Source: Colwellia sp. 1_MG-2023 (GTDB lineage: Bacteria > Pseudomonadota > Gammaproteobacteria > Enterobacterales > Alteromonadaceae). From it: 64,000 nucleotides of DNA. The stretch spans positions 124,001 through 188,000 of the forward strand of contig NZ_JAUOPE010000003.1 of assembly GCF_030546755.1 (NCBI RefSeq), in the 5' to 3' direction. A model generated the notes under the pieces. That model did no database searches. It had not been told where the DNA came from and saw nothing but the letters and a program-made list of their open reading frames with translations. Positions 18,103-27,995 of this stretch are shown in pieces. Position numbers and translations under genes: made by a program. The number at the start of each line of letters is the position of its first letter. The stretch's first letter is position 1.

Positions 18103-18300
18103 ATGAAAATTGATAAAGAAAACAATATTCTTAGTCCCTGTGTACGCAATTGTTGTTTAAATGAAAAAGATATTTGCTTAGGTTGCTTTCGTCATATAAA
18201 TGAAATAATTGCTTGGCAAACCTGTCATGAAGAAGAAAAACTCGCTATTTTATCAAAGAGCGAAAAACGTAAAGTTGATCACCAAAATACTATTGAGTGA
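18103..18300 (+). CDS. DUF1289 small Cys-rich protein
   Basis: 65-residue protein with the DUF1289 pattern: SPCVRNCCLNEKDICLGCFRHINEIIAW, four conserved Cys that look like a metal or Fe-S site, then a short Lys/Glu-rich tail. The function of the family is not established. An in-frame TTG six bases upstream exists, but the ATG at 18103 is preferred. It begins 12 bases after the large sensor-like gene and 40 bases before the receiver-TPR gene, so the three may be one transcript. Confidence 0.82.
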   Translation: MKIDKENNILSPCVRNCCLNEKDICLGCFRHINEIIAWQTCHEEEKLAILSKSEKRKVDHQNTIE

Positions 18301-18340
18301 TTATTGGGTAAATCTAAGGCGATAATGTGGATTCGTATTA

Positions 18341-19993
18341 ATGGAAGCAGCAGTAAAAAACTATTTTGATGATTATGAAAGTGTCAATGTTTTGGTCATC
18401 GATGATAATATTTTAGTACATGATACGATGAAAAGAGCACTTTACGATATTGGTGTTCGCGAGGTGCGATGCGCACAAAACGCATATTTTGGTTTAAAGT
18501 TGTGCCGAGAAATGAAATTTCACGTCATTGTTTGTTCTTTCAATGTTGAAAGTGATAAAGATGGCTTTCACTTATTAGAAGAACTGAAATTTAAAGGCTT
18601 TGTCACTAAAAGCACGGTGCTAATCTTTTTAAGTACTGAAACTAATGAATCATTAGTGAATTCTATTATTGAATTACAACCGGATGATTTTTGGGTAAAG
18701 CCGCTACAGCCCAAAAAAGTACAAGAGCGCCTAAAACAAACCCTAAAAATAAAAAATAAACTTTTTAATTTATATCATTCCATTGATGCACGTGAATTTT
18801 CAAAAGTTATTTATTATGCCGACCGACATCTGTTAAATAAAGAGCTTGCCCCGTTACATCCGAATATCTTACGCATGAAGGGCGATGCACTTTTGAGTTT
18901 ACTTGAATTTAAAGAGGCTGAGATTTTCTTTAAAGAGTTATTGGCAAACTATAAACATTCATGGGTGTATATCGGTTACGTTAAGTCGTTACTTAAACAG
19001 GGCAGAATTGATGAAATTCATGACATGTTAACCACGTTATCTAAAAAACCAGAAACACGTTTTGCCACTCATGACATGCTTGCTCAATATCATATTGAAC
19101 AAGAAAAATATGATTTGGCGTATGAAGAAATAAGAAAAGCGGCGACACTTTCTCCTAGGAATATTGAACGTAATAAAAAATCTTGGGATTTAGCCCGTTT
19201 AAACCATGATCATTACGGTCAATATCAAGCGACAAAAAACATTGCTAAAAATGCTAAAAATTCTATTCATGACTCGCCAGAAATATTATTGAATGTTATT
19301 CGTTCAGGCATAGACTTAGCTTGCACAATAACGGATGGTAGTGCGGATGCACTTTTAAAACAGTCGGAAACGTACATTAAGCAACTAGAGCGTGACTATG
19401 AAGATGCGCATTTATTTAAAGAGCAAATTACGGTCACACGAGCACGAATATTAAATGCACAAGATCAATCTGAAAAAGCCAAACGTATGGTTGAAAACCA
19501 AGTCTCAATTCGTCCTACTGAATTAATTGAAGACAATCTTGATAAAGTGAAGGTATACCATGAGTTAGGCATGCGTGAAGAAGCTATGCTATTACTTGAA
19601 TCTATCAAAAACCAAATTTCTGGTGATTCATTAACGAGCCAAGTGGTCAATAAGTATGTCGAACAAGAAACGCAAGAACGCTCAGATATTCATTTTACTC
19701 CGAAACAGCTGCACGATATGGCTGTTGAGCATTTTCAAAAGAAACGACTTAAACCTGCATTAGAGGCAGTTATACAAGCGATTCAGCTTGCCCCAACGAG
19801 TATTAAGTTTTCTATAAGTCTGTTGAAAATTATCACAACAATGAAAGAAGAAGATAGTCTAGAAGATCGATATTTAGAATACGCTGATACAGCCTTAGCA
19901 TTATTTGATCAATCAAAACTTGAAGGAAAAACAGCCGAAGCGGTAGAGCAAGTTAAAACTAAGTGGTTAAGCTTTTTTAGAGTAGAAGGTTAA
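18341..19993 (+). CDS. Receiver-like domain plus TPR protein (pseudo-receiver)
   Basis: 550-residue cytoplasmic protein. Residues about 15-130 form a receiver fold: acidic pair Asp21-Asp22 (VIDDN), Ser98/Thr99 (FLSTET), and Lys120 (WVKPLQ). The phospho-acceptor position is Ser66 (IVCSFN where family members read IVCDxN), so normal Asp phosphorylation is not possible. The remainder is helical with several tetratricopeptide-like repeats (for example HPNILRMKGDALLSLLEFKEAE, YHIEQEKYDLAYEEIRKAATLSP, AVEHFQKKRLKPALEAVIQAIQLAP), a protein-binding scaffold. No DNA-binding or enzymatic output is seen. Receiver-TPR proteins are known in Alteromonadales and Pseudomonas, but their roles are little known. 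Probably works with the large sensor-like protein upstream. Confidence 0.75.
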   Translation: MEAAVKNYFDDYESVNVLVIDDNILVHDTMKRALYDIGVREVRCAQNAYFGLKLCREMKFHVIVCSFNVESDKDGFHLLEELKFKGFVTKSTVLIFLSTETNESLVNSIIELQPDDFWVKPLQPKKVQERLKQTLKIKNKLFNLYHSIDAREFSKVIYYADRHLLNKELAPLHPNILRMKGDALLSLLEFKEAEIFFKELLANYKHSWVYIGYVKSLLKQGRIDEIHDMLTTLSKKPETRFATHDMLAQYHIEQEKYDLAYEEIRKAATLSPRNIERNKKSWDLARLNHDHYGQYQATKNIAKNAKNSIHDSPEILLNVIRSGIDLACTITDGSADALLKQSETYIKQLERDYEDAHLFKEQITVTRARILNAQDQSEKAKRMVENQVSIRPTELIEDNLDKVKVYHELGMREEAMLLLESIKNQISGDSLTSQVVNKYVEQETQERSDIHFTPKQLHDMAVEHFQKKRLKPALEAVIQAIQLAPTSIKFSISLLKIITTMKEEDSLEDRYLEYADTALALFDQSKLEGKTAEAVEQVKTKWLSFFRVEG

Positions 19994-20018
19994 CTTCAGT
20001 ATTACAGCACGACGAATG

Positions 20019-21167
20019 TTATGCATCTCTAGGCAACCCTTTTTCTACAGAGCGAATTAATCGTCCTGACAATCTCTCATTTTCGGTGATAAAAGGAAGG
20101 TTATTTTCTTGAGCTTTAAGTTTTTGTTTTTGCTGCTCAATTGCCCATTCAATATGTTCTGCGACCATTGGAGTTGTTTTTATTAATTGTTGTTCAAGAG
20201 CCATAACAATATCTTGATGGTAATCGGCATTGCCAAGACCTACCGCGATATTTCGTTGCCAACATTCAAACCCTATACGCCGTATTGGAGAGCCTTCAGT
20301 TTTACGTAAGAAAGCTTCTTCATCCCACGAAAATAAGGCTAATAACTCGATATTATCTAAATTTTGTCGAGGCTGAAAATCATCTTGCGCAGTAAGTTGT
20401 GCAAATTTATTCCATGGACAAATTAATTGGCAATCATCACAACCGTAAACCCGGTTACCAATGGCTGCTCTATATTCCACTGGGATGGCTTCACGTAACT
20501 CTATGGTTAAATAAGAAATACATTTTCGTGCGTCAACGACATAGGGTTCGACAATTGCTTGAGTTGGACAAATTTTAATACACGACACGCAGCTGCCGCA
20601 TTGATTTTCTGCTTTTTCAGTCACAGGCAAAGGAATATCTACCAATAATTCGCCAAGAAAAAACCAAGACCCTGCGTCTTTATTGATTAATAACGTATGT
20701 TTTCCTACCCAACCTAAACCTGCTTTTTCGGCTAAAGGGCGTTCTAAAATAGGGGCAGAGTCGACAAAAGGACGATAATTAAATTGTTGACAATAATTGG
20801 TTATTTTTTCACCTAACTGTTTTAAGCGTTTTCGCATTAATTTGTGATAATCACGCCCCAACGCATAACGGCTAACATAAGCTTTATTTTTGTTTTTTAA
20901 GGTTTCAGCAAATTTTGCATCACTTGGTAAATAATCCATACGCGCACTGATCACGCTCATGGTATTGGGTACTAATTCATTAGCCCTAGCACGCATTAAA
21001 CCATGCTTGGCCATGTAATCCATGTTGCCGTGGTAGTTTTTTGCTAACCAGTTGGTTAACGCTTTTTCATGGGACGATAAATCGATATCACTAAAACCAA
21101 CTTGAGAAAACCCCAGCTCCTTTCCCCAAATTTTGATTTTCTCTGCTAATGCTTGATAGTTGATAAT
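20019..21167 (-). CDS. queG: Epoxyqueuosine reductase QueG (no canonical start codon)
   Basis: Cobalamin-dependent iron-sulfur enzyme for the last step of queuosine synthesis in tRNA. Clear motifs are YVSRYALGRDYHKLMRKRLK, FVDSAPILERPLAEKAGLGWVGKHT and two 4Fe-4S sets (CGSCVSCIKICPTQA and CDDCQLICPWN). From the first ATG (21023) the protein has 334 residues and lacks the conserved N-terminus. The frame stays open upstream to a TAG at 21198-21200 and encodes the missing family sequence (ALAEKIKIWGKELGFSQVGFSDIDL...NYHGN), yet it contains no ATG, GTG or TTG. An ATT at 21167, with GGCGG seven bases before it, would give 382 residues, close to the 379 of E. coli QueG; I use it as the most likely start. 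A frameshift near the 5' end is the alternative. Confidence 0.9.
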   Translation of the reverse strand: MINYQALAEKIKIWGKELGFSQVGFSDIDLSSHEKALTNWLAKNYHGNMDYMAKHGLMRARANELVPNTMSVISARMDYLPSDAKFAETLKNKNKAYVSRYALGRDYHKLMRKRLKQLGEKITNYCQQFNYRPFVDSAPILERPLAEKAGLGWVGKHTLLINKDAGSWFFLGELLVDIPLPVTEKAENQCGSCVSCIKICPTQAIVEPYVVDARKCISYLTIELREAIPVEYRAAIGNRVYGCDDCQLICPWNKFAQLTAQDDFQPRQNLDNIELLALFSWDEEAFLRKTEGSPIRRIGFECWQRNIAVGLGNADYHQDIVMALEQQLIKTTPMVAEHIEWAIEQQKQKLKAQENNLPFITENERLSGRLIRSVEKGLPRDA

Positions 21168-21482
21168 AAAAGCCGCCGTTGTAATGAGCGTTACATGCTA
21201 GTTGCAAACCTTAGTTGAAAGTTTATCACAATGTTTATATCGCGCACAAAAGCTGGAAGCGGGTAAATAAAATATTATCAGTCTATACATTTTTGTCGTT
21301 ATATTCGGGTATAATCGCTTCATTATTAATGTACTATCTAACCTGAAAACTTGTTATTTACTTTGCATTTTATTCGGCGTTTTTCTTAAAAATAAAATGG
21401 CCAATACCAAGTTAAAATAGAAGAACAGCAAAATGCTATTTTTTTCATTCAACAGGTTATCTTTTGAGGTGTTTTTACTTTC
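21168..21482. other. Divergent promoter region between queG and tsaE
   Basis: About 315 bases without a recognisable gene. A TATAAT at 21310-21315 could be a -10 element for the tsaE cluster, without a convincing -35. In E. coli nnr (yjeF) occupies the position between queG and tsaE; no trace of it is seen here. Confidence 0.5.
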
Positions 21483-21995
21483 ATGAACAATAATGTAATC
21501 ACATATCGTTGTAGTTTCCCATTAGTTGATGAGCAAGCAACAGTCACCATGGGGAAAACAATAGCGAATATTGTAAAAGGCGAACTTAATCAAGGGATTG
21601 TGGTCTATTTAAATGGCGATTTAGGCGCTGGAAAAACAACAATTACTCGTGGCTTCGTTCAAGGCATGGGGCATGATGGTCATGTGAAAAGTCCCACTTA
21701 TACTTTAGTTGAGCCTTATGATTTAGCTGACTGGCAAGTTTATCACTTTGATCTTTATCGACTTGCAGATCCTGAAGAGTTAGAGTTTATGGGTATTCGT
21801 GATTATTTTAATGAAAATTGTTGTTGTTTTATTGAATGGCCAGAAAAAGGCAATGGTCTATTGGCTAATGCAGATATTACCATTAATATGGCTTACCAAG
21901 GTGAGCAAAGAGTGGTTGAATTTCAATCGCATAATATCCTAGGTAAAAACTTACTATTAGCGCTTGAACGTTCAAACATTGATACGATTGAATAA
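21483..21995 (+). CDS. tsaE: tRNA threonylcarbamoyladenosine biosynthesis ATPase TsaE
   Basis: ATPase that with TsaB and TsaD forms the t6A37 modification of ANN-decoding tRNAs. The 170 residues hold the P-loop GDLGAGKTTITRG, switch region VKSPTYTLVEPY, Walker B-like VYHFDLYRL and CCFIEWPEKG. It heads the tsaE-amiB-mutL-miaA-hfq-hflX-hflK-hflC series, and its end is separated from the amiB start by only 13 bases. Confidence 0.97.
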   Translation: MNNNVITYRCSFPLVDEQATVTMGKTIANIVKGELNQGIVVYLNGDLGAGKTTITRGFVQGMGHDGHVKSPTYTLVEPYDLADWQVYHFDLYRLADPEELEFMGIRDYFNENCCCFIEWPEKGNGLLANADITINMAYQGEQRVVEFQSHNILGKNLLLALERSNIDTIE

Positions 21996-22008
21996 GAGGT
22001 TATACGAA

Positions 22009-23340
22009 ATGGCGCGTGGCGTTATAAGTCGATATTTAAGTACGTTATTTTTTCTTTACTTGGCTTTAGTCAGTTCGATTTATGCTGCTCAATCTAATAA
22101 TAGTATCGATGGTATTCGTGTCTGGCCGGCACCAGAAAACACTCGGCTAGTATTTGATTTAAAGGACACGCCTGATTACAGCTATTTTAGTTTAGCTAAC
22201 CCGCAACGTCTTGTGATTGATTTTCAATCCACTAAAAATTTAGTCAATCTTCAAGCGCTTGCTGAAAATGATAAAAGAATTAAAACCATTCGCACCTCCA
22301 CGGCAAAAAATAAAGCATCGACACGTTTAGTATTAGAGTTGCATGAAAAATATAATTTGAATGTTTTTCCTTTAGCGCCTGCAGGACAATATGGTAATCG
22401 TTTAGTGGTTGATTTATTCGATCAAGACCGTGTGACACATAGCATTCAAACTACCAATAAAAATGACAAACGAGATATTGTGATCGCTATCGTCGCGGGA
22501 CATGGTGGTGAAGACCCAGGTTCTATTGGCGCAAAAGGTACCTATGAAAAACATGTCACGTTAAAAATTGCTAAAAAATTAGCCGCTTTAATCGATAAAC
22601 AAAAAGGCCTAAAGTCGGCGATGATCAGAACCGGCGATTATTATGTTAATCATAATCGCAAAACAGCGTTAGCAAGAAAGCACAAAGCTGATTTATTAAT
22701 ATCTATTCATGCCGATGCTTTTACGTCATCAAAACCGCATGGTGCCTCTGTATTAGTACAGTCAACTCGACGGGCAAATTCTGAATTTACCCGCTGGATA
22801 GCGAATCGTCAGAAAGAGTCAGAGTTGTTGGGTGGTGCTGGTGACACCATCAAAAAGACAAAAGATAAAAATTTAGCGATTACGTTAGCGGACATGAAAA
22901 AAGAATATACCATGGCAAGTAGTTATGATTTTGCCGAACACGTTATCTCGCAATTAAAAAAGGTTACTAAACTTCATAAGAAAAAGCCCGAAGGATTGAG
23001 TTTAGCAGTATTAAAATCTTCAGATATTCCATCGGTATTAATTGAAACAGGGTTTATTTCTAATCACAAAGAAGAACGTAATTTAAATTCACCTGCTCAT
23101 CAACAAAAGCTGGCCCAGGCTATTTTTAATTCGGTTGATAATTATTTTGCTAATAATGCGCCCGATGGAACTTACTATGCCTCTGTTAGCTATAAAAAGC
23201 ATAAAGTCTCGCGCGGTGAGTCGTTATCTGTTGTCGCGCAACGTTATAATGTGACAGTAAGAAAGTTAAAGTCGGTCAATAATTTAAACTCTAATGTTGT
23301 TCGAATTGGACAAACATTAAAAATTCCTCGTGCAGATTAA
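22009..23340 (+). CDS. amiB: N-acetylmuramoyl-L-alanine amidase (AmiB-type)
   Basis: Periplasmic zinc amidase that cleaves the peptide from N-acetylmuramic acid during septum splitting. From the ATG at 22009 it has 443 residues: a signal sequence (LSTLFFLYLALVSSIYA), an AMIN domain (about 30-125) for septal targeting, the Amidase_3 domain with zinc ligands in VAGHGGEDPG, YEKHVTLKIA and LISIHADAF and catalytic Glu in VLIETGFISN, and a C-terminal LysM domain (HKVSRGESLSVVAQRYNV). A longer frame from TTG at 21964 overlaps tsaE, but AAGAGGT eight bases before 22009 marks the real start. Confidence 0.96.
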   Translation: MARGVISRYLSTLFFLYLALVSSIYAAQSNNSIDGIRVWPAPENTRLVFDLKDTPDYSYFSLANPQRLVIDFQSTKNLVNLQALAENDKRIKTIRTSTAKNKASTRLVLELHEKYNLNVFPLAPAGQYGNRLVVDLFDQDRVTHSIQTTNKNDKRDIVIAIVAGHGGEDPGSIGAKGTYEKHVTLKIAKKLAALIDKQKGLKSAMIRTGDYYVNHNRKTALARKHKADLLISIHADAFTSSKPHGASVLVQSTRRANSEFTRWIANRQKESELLGGAGDTIKKTKDKNLAITLADMKKEYTMASSYDFAEHVISQLKKVTKLHKKKPEGLSLAVLKSSDIPSVLIETGFISNHKEERNLNSPAHQQKLAQAIFNSVDNYFANNAPDGTYYASVSYKKHKVSRGESLSVVAQRYNVTVRKLKSVNNLNSNVVRIGQTLKIPRAD

Positions 23341-23358
23341 GGCCTTTTTAAGCTTTTT

Positions 23359-25257
23359 ATGACCATTGAAATCCTCCCCGCTCAACTTGCGAACCAAATT
23401 GCCGCAGGTGAAGTAGTAGAACGTCCCGCATCTGTTGTTAAAGAATTGGTTGAAAACAGCTTAGATGCCGGCGCGACATCGATAAAAATTGATATTGAGA
23501 AAGGCGGTGCAAAACGGATACGTATTAGTGATAACGGTAAAGGCATTGTTAAAGACGAATTAACCTTAGCGCTTAGTCGTCATGCGACGAGTAAAATTAA
23601 GAACCTAAATGATTTAGAAGGTATTAATTCATTAGGTTTTCGTGGTGAAGCGTTAGCGAGTATTAGTTCAGTTGCTCGTTTAACGTTAACGTCTAAACCT
23701 AAAGAGCAAGAGAGTGCTTGGCAAGCGTGTGCCCAAGGTCGAGATATGGACGTTGCTATCAATCCAGCCGCGCATTCAGACGGCACGACTATCGATGTCA
23801 TGGACTTGTTTTTTAACACGCCAGCACGTCGAAAGTTTATGCGAACAGAAAAAACTGAATTTTCTCATATCGAAGAAGTGATCAAACGTATTGCTTTGGC
23901 TCGATTTGATGTGGCGTTTACTTTAACTCATAACCATAAAGTCGTTCGTCAGTATCGATTAGCGAACACGGCTAATCAAAAAGCAAAACGTGTTGCACAA
24001 GTCTGTGGCCAAGCCTTTATCGATAACGCCTTACAAGTCGATTGCCAACATGACGGTTTAAGTTTAACGGGTTGGATTGCTAACCCGCAGTTTAATCGTA
24101 AGCAAAATGACTTGTGCTACAGCTATGTAAATGGCCGAATGATGAGAGATAAATTGATTAATCATGCGATTCGGCAGTCTTTTCATGAAATGTTACCTGA
24201 CAATACTTATCCCGCTTTTGTCTTATTTCTAACGCTTGATGTGCGTGATGTCGATGTTAATGTGCATCCGGCGAAGCATGAAGTGCGTTTTCATCAAGGG
24301 CGATATGTACATGATTTTATATATTCTGTTTGCCATCAAGCTTTAATGAATGAACTCCAATCGGCTCACCAAGAACAAGACGTTACTGGTGAAGCTGATA
24401 ATTTTCTTGAAAGTCAGCTAAATCAAAGTGCTGAGCAGCACATACCGCCCGTTGAGTATTTTCATCACCAACACAATGCAGCAATAAATAGCGCGAGTGA
24501 GCAAGTTCAAGAATATGTAAAACCATTAAGTTACGACAGTAATCATCGTCAAACTTCTGCGAGACATTATGCTCCATCGACTAATGCGGCTAAGTTTCAA
24601 GGAAATGCCCAAGGTTTAGCAATTGCCAGCAAGGCTTATCAAACCTTGATGCAACCTTTAGATGAATCTAGGGCTCAAGCTCGCGAACATCAAGAAAACC
24701 ATAACTTGTCTCAATTAACCTTACAGTTTATCGCGCCAAGCTTTGCGCTGTATATTGACGATAATCAGCCCAGATTAATCTCTTTAGAAAAGTTGACGGC
24801 ACGAATCAACTTTCTAAATATTACCAAACAATGGCCACAAGGATTAACCAGTCAACCCTTGTTGTTACCCATTAAATTAAGTTTTTCAAAAGCTGACATT
24901 GACTTTATTGAGAGTAATGCAGAAATGTTTACTTCTTTTGGTATGGTCATACAACGACTTAGCAGCACTGCGATACAAATTAGACAATATCCAGCTATGC
25001 TGAGAGAAAAAGATGTGAATCATAGTTTTTCACTTTTCTTAGAGCATTTATTCATGGCGGATAACGAAGCATTATTATCTGTTGAGGTGTGGCAAAACAG
25101 TTTTGTAAAATGTTTAACTCCTGAGTCTTTTGACGAAAAGCAATTACATGCACTTTACATGCAACTGACTCATTTGTGTCCGCAAACAATAAATCAAGAA
25201 TTGGCCTTGAATTCAACGACAATCGACCTTACATCATCAATAGAAAAGTTGAAGTGA
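23359..25257 (+). CDS. mutL: DNA mismatch repair protein MutL
   Basis: Couples MutS mismatch recognition to MutH and UvrD. The 632 residues show the GHKL ATPase motifs ([38 protein letters not shown]) and the transducer domain ([14 protein letters not shown]). A Gln/His-rich linker (about 340-450) leads to a C-terminal dimerisation domain without the DQHA endonuclease motif, as in MutH/Dam-dependent species. A dam gene at the right edge of this window fits with methyl-directed repair. ATG start 18 bases after amiB. Confidence 0.98.
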   Translation: MTIEILPAQLANQIAAGEVVERPASVVKELVENSLDAGATSIKIDIEKGGAKRIRISDNGKGIVKDELTLALSRHATSKIKNLNDLEGINSLGFRGEALASISSVARLTLTSKPKEQESAWQACAQGRDMDVAINPAAHSDGTTIDVMDLFFNTPARRKFMRTEKTEFSHIEEVIKRIALARFDVAFTLTHNHKVVRQYRLANTANQKAKRVAQVCGQAFIDNALQVDCQHDGLSLTGWIANPQFNRKQNDLCYSYVNGRMMRDKLINHAIRQSFHEMLPDNTYPAFVLFLTLDVRDVDVNVHPAKHEVRFHQGRYVHDFIYSVCHQALMNELQSAHQEQDVTGEADNFLESQLNQSAEQHIPPVEYFHHQHNAAINSASEQVQEYVKPLSYDSNHRQTSARHYAPSTNAAKFQGNAQGLAIASKAYQTLMQPLDESRAQAREHQENHNLSQLTLQFIAPSFALYIDDNQPRLISLEKLTARINFLNITKQWPQGLTSQPLLLPIKLSFSKADIDFIESNAEMFTSFGMVIQRLSSTAIQIRQYPAMLREKDVNHSFSLFLEHLFMADNEALLSVEVWQNSFVKCLTPESFDEKQLHALYMQLTHLCPQTINQELALNSTTIDLTSSIEKLK

Positions 25258-25263
25258 TTAACT

Positions 25264-26223
25264 ATGTCATCTTTAGAAAGTAAAAAAGCGATTGCAACGG
25301 CCAAACAACCACCGGTTATTTGTTTAATGGGACCGACGGCATCTGGAAAAACAGCCCTTGCATTTGAGCTTTTTGAACAATTACCTTGCGATATTATTAG
25401 TGTTGATTCAGCTCTTATTTATCGTGATATGGACATAGGCACCGCTAAGCCAACGACAGAGGAATTAACAAAATATCCTCATCGTTTGATTAATATTAGA
25501 GATGCGAGCGAAAGTTATTCAGCTGCTGATTTTTGTCAAGATGCCTTACGCGAAATTGCTGAAATTCGAGCCAAAGGTCGTATTCCATTATTGGTCGGCG
25601 GCACTATGATGTATTTTAAAAGCTTAATTGAAGGTATATCGCCACTACCGCAAGCGGATAGTGAAATTAGAAAAAAGATTGAGCAAGAAGCAAAAGCAAC
25701 CAGTTGGCAAGCTGTTCATCAAGTATTAACTGAGGTTGATCCTGAAGCTGGACAAAGAATTCACCCTAATGATCCACAAAGAATTACTCGGGCATTAGAA
25801 GTTTTTCGCATAACAGGAAACACTTTGTCACAATTAACGGCAATAAAAGGTGAGAAACTGTTAGGTGATGTTTTACAATTCGCCATCGCACCGAAAGAGC
25901 GAAGTGTTTTACACGAACGCATTGCTTTACGATATGAGCAAATGATTGCTCAAGGTTTTGAACAAGAGGTCGTTAAACTAATAGAACGGCAAGATTTACA
26001 TGAAAATCTTCCTTCAATACGTTGTGTAGGCTATCGTCAAATGTGGCAACATCTTCATGGTGAGTTTGATCATGATGAAATGATATTTAAAGGGATTTGT
26101 GCCACCAGACAATTAGCGAAAAGACAGCTAACTTGGTTAAGAAATTGGCCAAATTTGCAATGGCTTAATATGGAAAGTAAAGATAATTTACAACAAATTT
26201 TGACAGCAGTAAGCAAACTTTAA
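25264..26223 (+). CDS. miaA: tRNA dimethylallyltransferase MiaA
   Basis: Adds a dimethylallyl group to A37 of UNN-decoding tRNAs. The 319 residues carry the P-loop [10 protein letters not shown], the [18 protein letters not shown] segment with the catalytic Asp, [15 protein letters not shown], and the [15 protein letters not shown]-like tRNA-binding region (here [15 protein letters not shown]). It lies six bases after mutL and upstream of hfq, as in E. coli, where hfq is partly transcribed from within miaA. Confidence 0.98.
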   Translation: MSSLESKKAIATAKQPPVICLMGPTASGKTALAFELFEQLPCDIISVDSALIYRDMDIGTAKPTTEELTKYPHRLINIRDASESYSAADFCQDALREIAEIRAKGRIPLLVGGTMMYFKSLIEGISPLPQADSEIRKKIEQEAKATSWQAVHQVLTEVDPEAGQRIHPNDPQRITRALEVFRITGNTLSQLTAIKGEKLLGDVLQFAIAPKERSVLHERIALRYEQMIAQGFEQEVVKLIERQDLHENLPSIRCVGYRQMWQHLHGEFDHDEMIFKGICATRQLAKRQLTWLRNWPNLQWLNMESKDNLQQILTAVSKL

Positions 26224-26330
26224 ACATTGATGTATAATTAGATTTATTAGATAGTTAATTGAATACAATTATAAAATAAAGCAGCAATGATTTACTTAAT
26301 TTTCACTAACAATAAAAAAGGGGCCAAATA

Positions 26331-26594
26331 ATGGCAAAGGGGCAATCTTTACAAGACCCATTTTTGAATGCTTTACGTCGTGATCGCATTCCAGTCGCAA
26401 TATACTTAGTTAATGGCATCAAACTACAAGGACAAGTAGAGTCATTTGATCAATTCGTTATTTTGTTAAAAAATACCGTTAGTCAAATGGTTTATAAACA
26501 TGCTATTTCAACGGTTGTACCTGCACGTGCAGTCAATACAGCCCCACAACCAACTCAAGCAGGCTTTAACCAATCAATGGATTCTCAAGATTAA
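26331..26594 (+). CDS. hfq: RNA-binding protein Hfq
   Basis: Hexameric Sm-like RNA chaperone for sRNA-mRNA pairing, 87 residues. The Sm1 region ([32 protein letters not shown]) and the Sm2 motif ([10 protein letters not shown]) are intact, so proximal and distal RNA faces should be present. The C-terminal tail is short (about 20 residues) compared with 102-residue E. coli Hfq. A 107-base gap before it, with TATAAT at 26233-26238, may hold its own promoter. Confidence 0.98.
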   Translation: MAKGQSLQDPFLNALRRDRIPVAIYLVNGIKLQGQVESFDQFVILLKNTVSQMVYKHAISTVVPARAVNTAPQPTQAGFNQSMDSQD

Positions 26595-26627
26595 TGCACT
26601 TAACTAGTATTGTTAGGATTTGCTCAT

Positions 26628-27914
26628 TTGTTTGATAGGTACCAAGCAGGTGAGCAGGCGATACTTGTTCATTTAGATTTTCCAGACGAAAATGCACGTG
26701 AAGATTTACAAGAATTTGAAATGCTTGTAGATTCTGCGGGCATTGAATCGTTATCTGTGATCACAGGTAAGCGCAACACACCGCATAGTAAATTTTTTGT
26801 CGGTAGTGGTAAAGCACAAGAAATCGCCGATGAAGTTAAGTTACTCGATGCGAATGTGATTTTATTCAATCACAGTTTATCTCCTTCACAAGAAAAAAAT
26901 ATTGAAGCACTTTGTGAGTGTCGTGTGGTTGATCGCACCACCTTAATCTTAGATATTTTTGCGCAGCGTGCCCGTACGCATGAAGGTAAGTTACAAGTAG
27001 AGCTCGCACAATTACGTCATATTAGTACTCGCCTGATTCGCGGTTGGACGCATTTAGAAAGACAAAAAGGTGGTATAGGTCTTAGAGGACCTGGTGAAAC
27101 ACAGCTTGAAACTGATAGACGTTTACTACGTGAACGTATGGTTAATATTCGCAAACGTTTAGAAAAAGTAGAAAAGCAGCGCCAGCAAGGGCGAAGAGCA
27201 CGAGAAAGAGCCGAGTTACCGACCATTTCGTTAGTTGGTTATACCAATGCAGGTAAATCAACGTTATTTAATTGTATTACCAAAGCGAAGGTTTATGCGG
27301 CGGATCAGTTATTTGCCACGCTTGATCCAACATTAAGAAGGATTGAAGTTGAAGACGTAGGCCGTGCAATTTTAGCGGATACCGTAGGGTTTATTCGACA
27401 TCTTCCTCATGACTTAGTGGCGGCCTTTAAAGCGACCCTAACGGAAACCCGAGAAGCAGAACTTTTATTACATGTTATTGATATTGCTGATGAACGACGT
27501 AGTGAAAATATCGAGCAAGTACAAGAAGTGTTGAAAGAAATCGATGCAGGTGATGTTCCTCAATTACTCATTTGTAATAAAATTGATAAGTTAGAAGATG
27601 TTGAACCACGTATTGATCGTGATGATACTGGCTTACCAATTAGAGTGTGGCTTTCTGCACAGCGAGGCATAGGTATTGAACTGCTTTTTGCCGCGTTAGC
27701 TGAACGATTAGGTAAACAAATCGTAAAACATAGCTTAAAAATTCCGCCACAATATGGAAAATTCAGAGGGACTTTTTATCAATTAAATTGCATTTCTGAT
27801 GAACAATATGATGAGCAAGGTAATTGTCTATTAAAAGTGAAATTACCGGCAAGAGAGTGGAATCGTTTAGTAAAAAAAGATGAAGCGGTGATTGAAAGCT
27901 TTATCGAAAGTTAA
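26628..27914 (+). CDS. hflX: Ribosome-associated GTPase HflX
   Basis: GTPase that splits stalled 70S ribosomes, 428 residues from the start chosen here. The N-terminal HflX domain (FDRYQAGEQAILVHL, FVGSGKAQEI, NHSLSPSQEKN, DRTTLILDIFAQRARTHEGKLQVELAQL) is followed by a coiled coil and the G domain with G1 GYTNAGKST, G3 DTVGF and G4 NKID. An in-frame TTG at 26610 would add six residues. TTG at 26628 fits better, since the family begins MFDRY and AGGA lies eight bases before. A non-ATG start in either case. Confidence 0.96.
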   Translation: MFDRYQAGEQAILVHLDFPDENAREDLQEFEMLVDSAGIESLSVITGKRNTPHSKFFVGSGKAQEIADEVKLLDANVILFNHSLSPSQEKNIEALCECRVVDRTTLILDIFAQRARTHEGKLQVELAQLRHISTRLIRGWTHLERQKGGIGLRGPGETQLETDRRLLRERMVNIRKRLEKVEKQRQQGRRARERAELPTISLVGYTNAGKSTLFNCITKAKVYAADQLFATLDPTLRRIEVEDVGRAILADTVGFIRHLPHDLVAAFKATLTETREAELLLHVIDIADERRSENIEQVQEVLKEIDAGDVPQLLICNKIDKLEDVEPRIDRDDTGLPIRVWLSAQRGIGIELLFAALAERLGKQIVKHSLKIPPQYGKFRGTFYQLNCISDEQYDEQGNCLLKVKLPAREWNRLVKKDEAVIESFIES

Positions 27915-27995
27915 CAGACTGATATATTAGGTTTTACATAAATTTTGACTTATTATGTCAATTTATACATTTTAGATTAGACAGCGGAGAGCAGC

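Noticed and set aside
21964-22008. Longer amiB start at TTG overlapping tsaE
   Set aside because: No ribosome-binding site, and it would put extra residues before a good signal sequence; ATG at 22009 has AAGAGGT.
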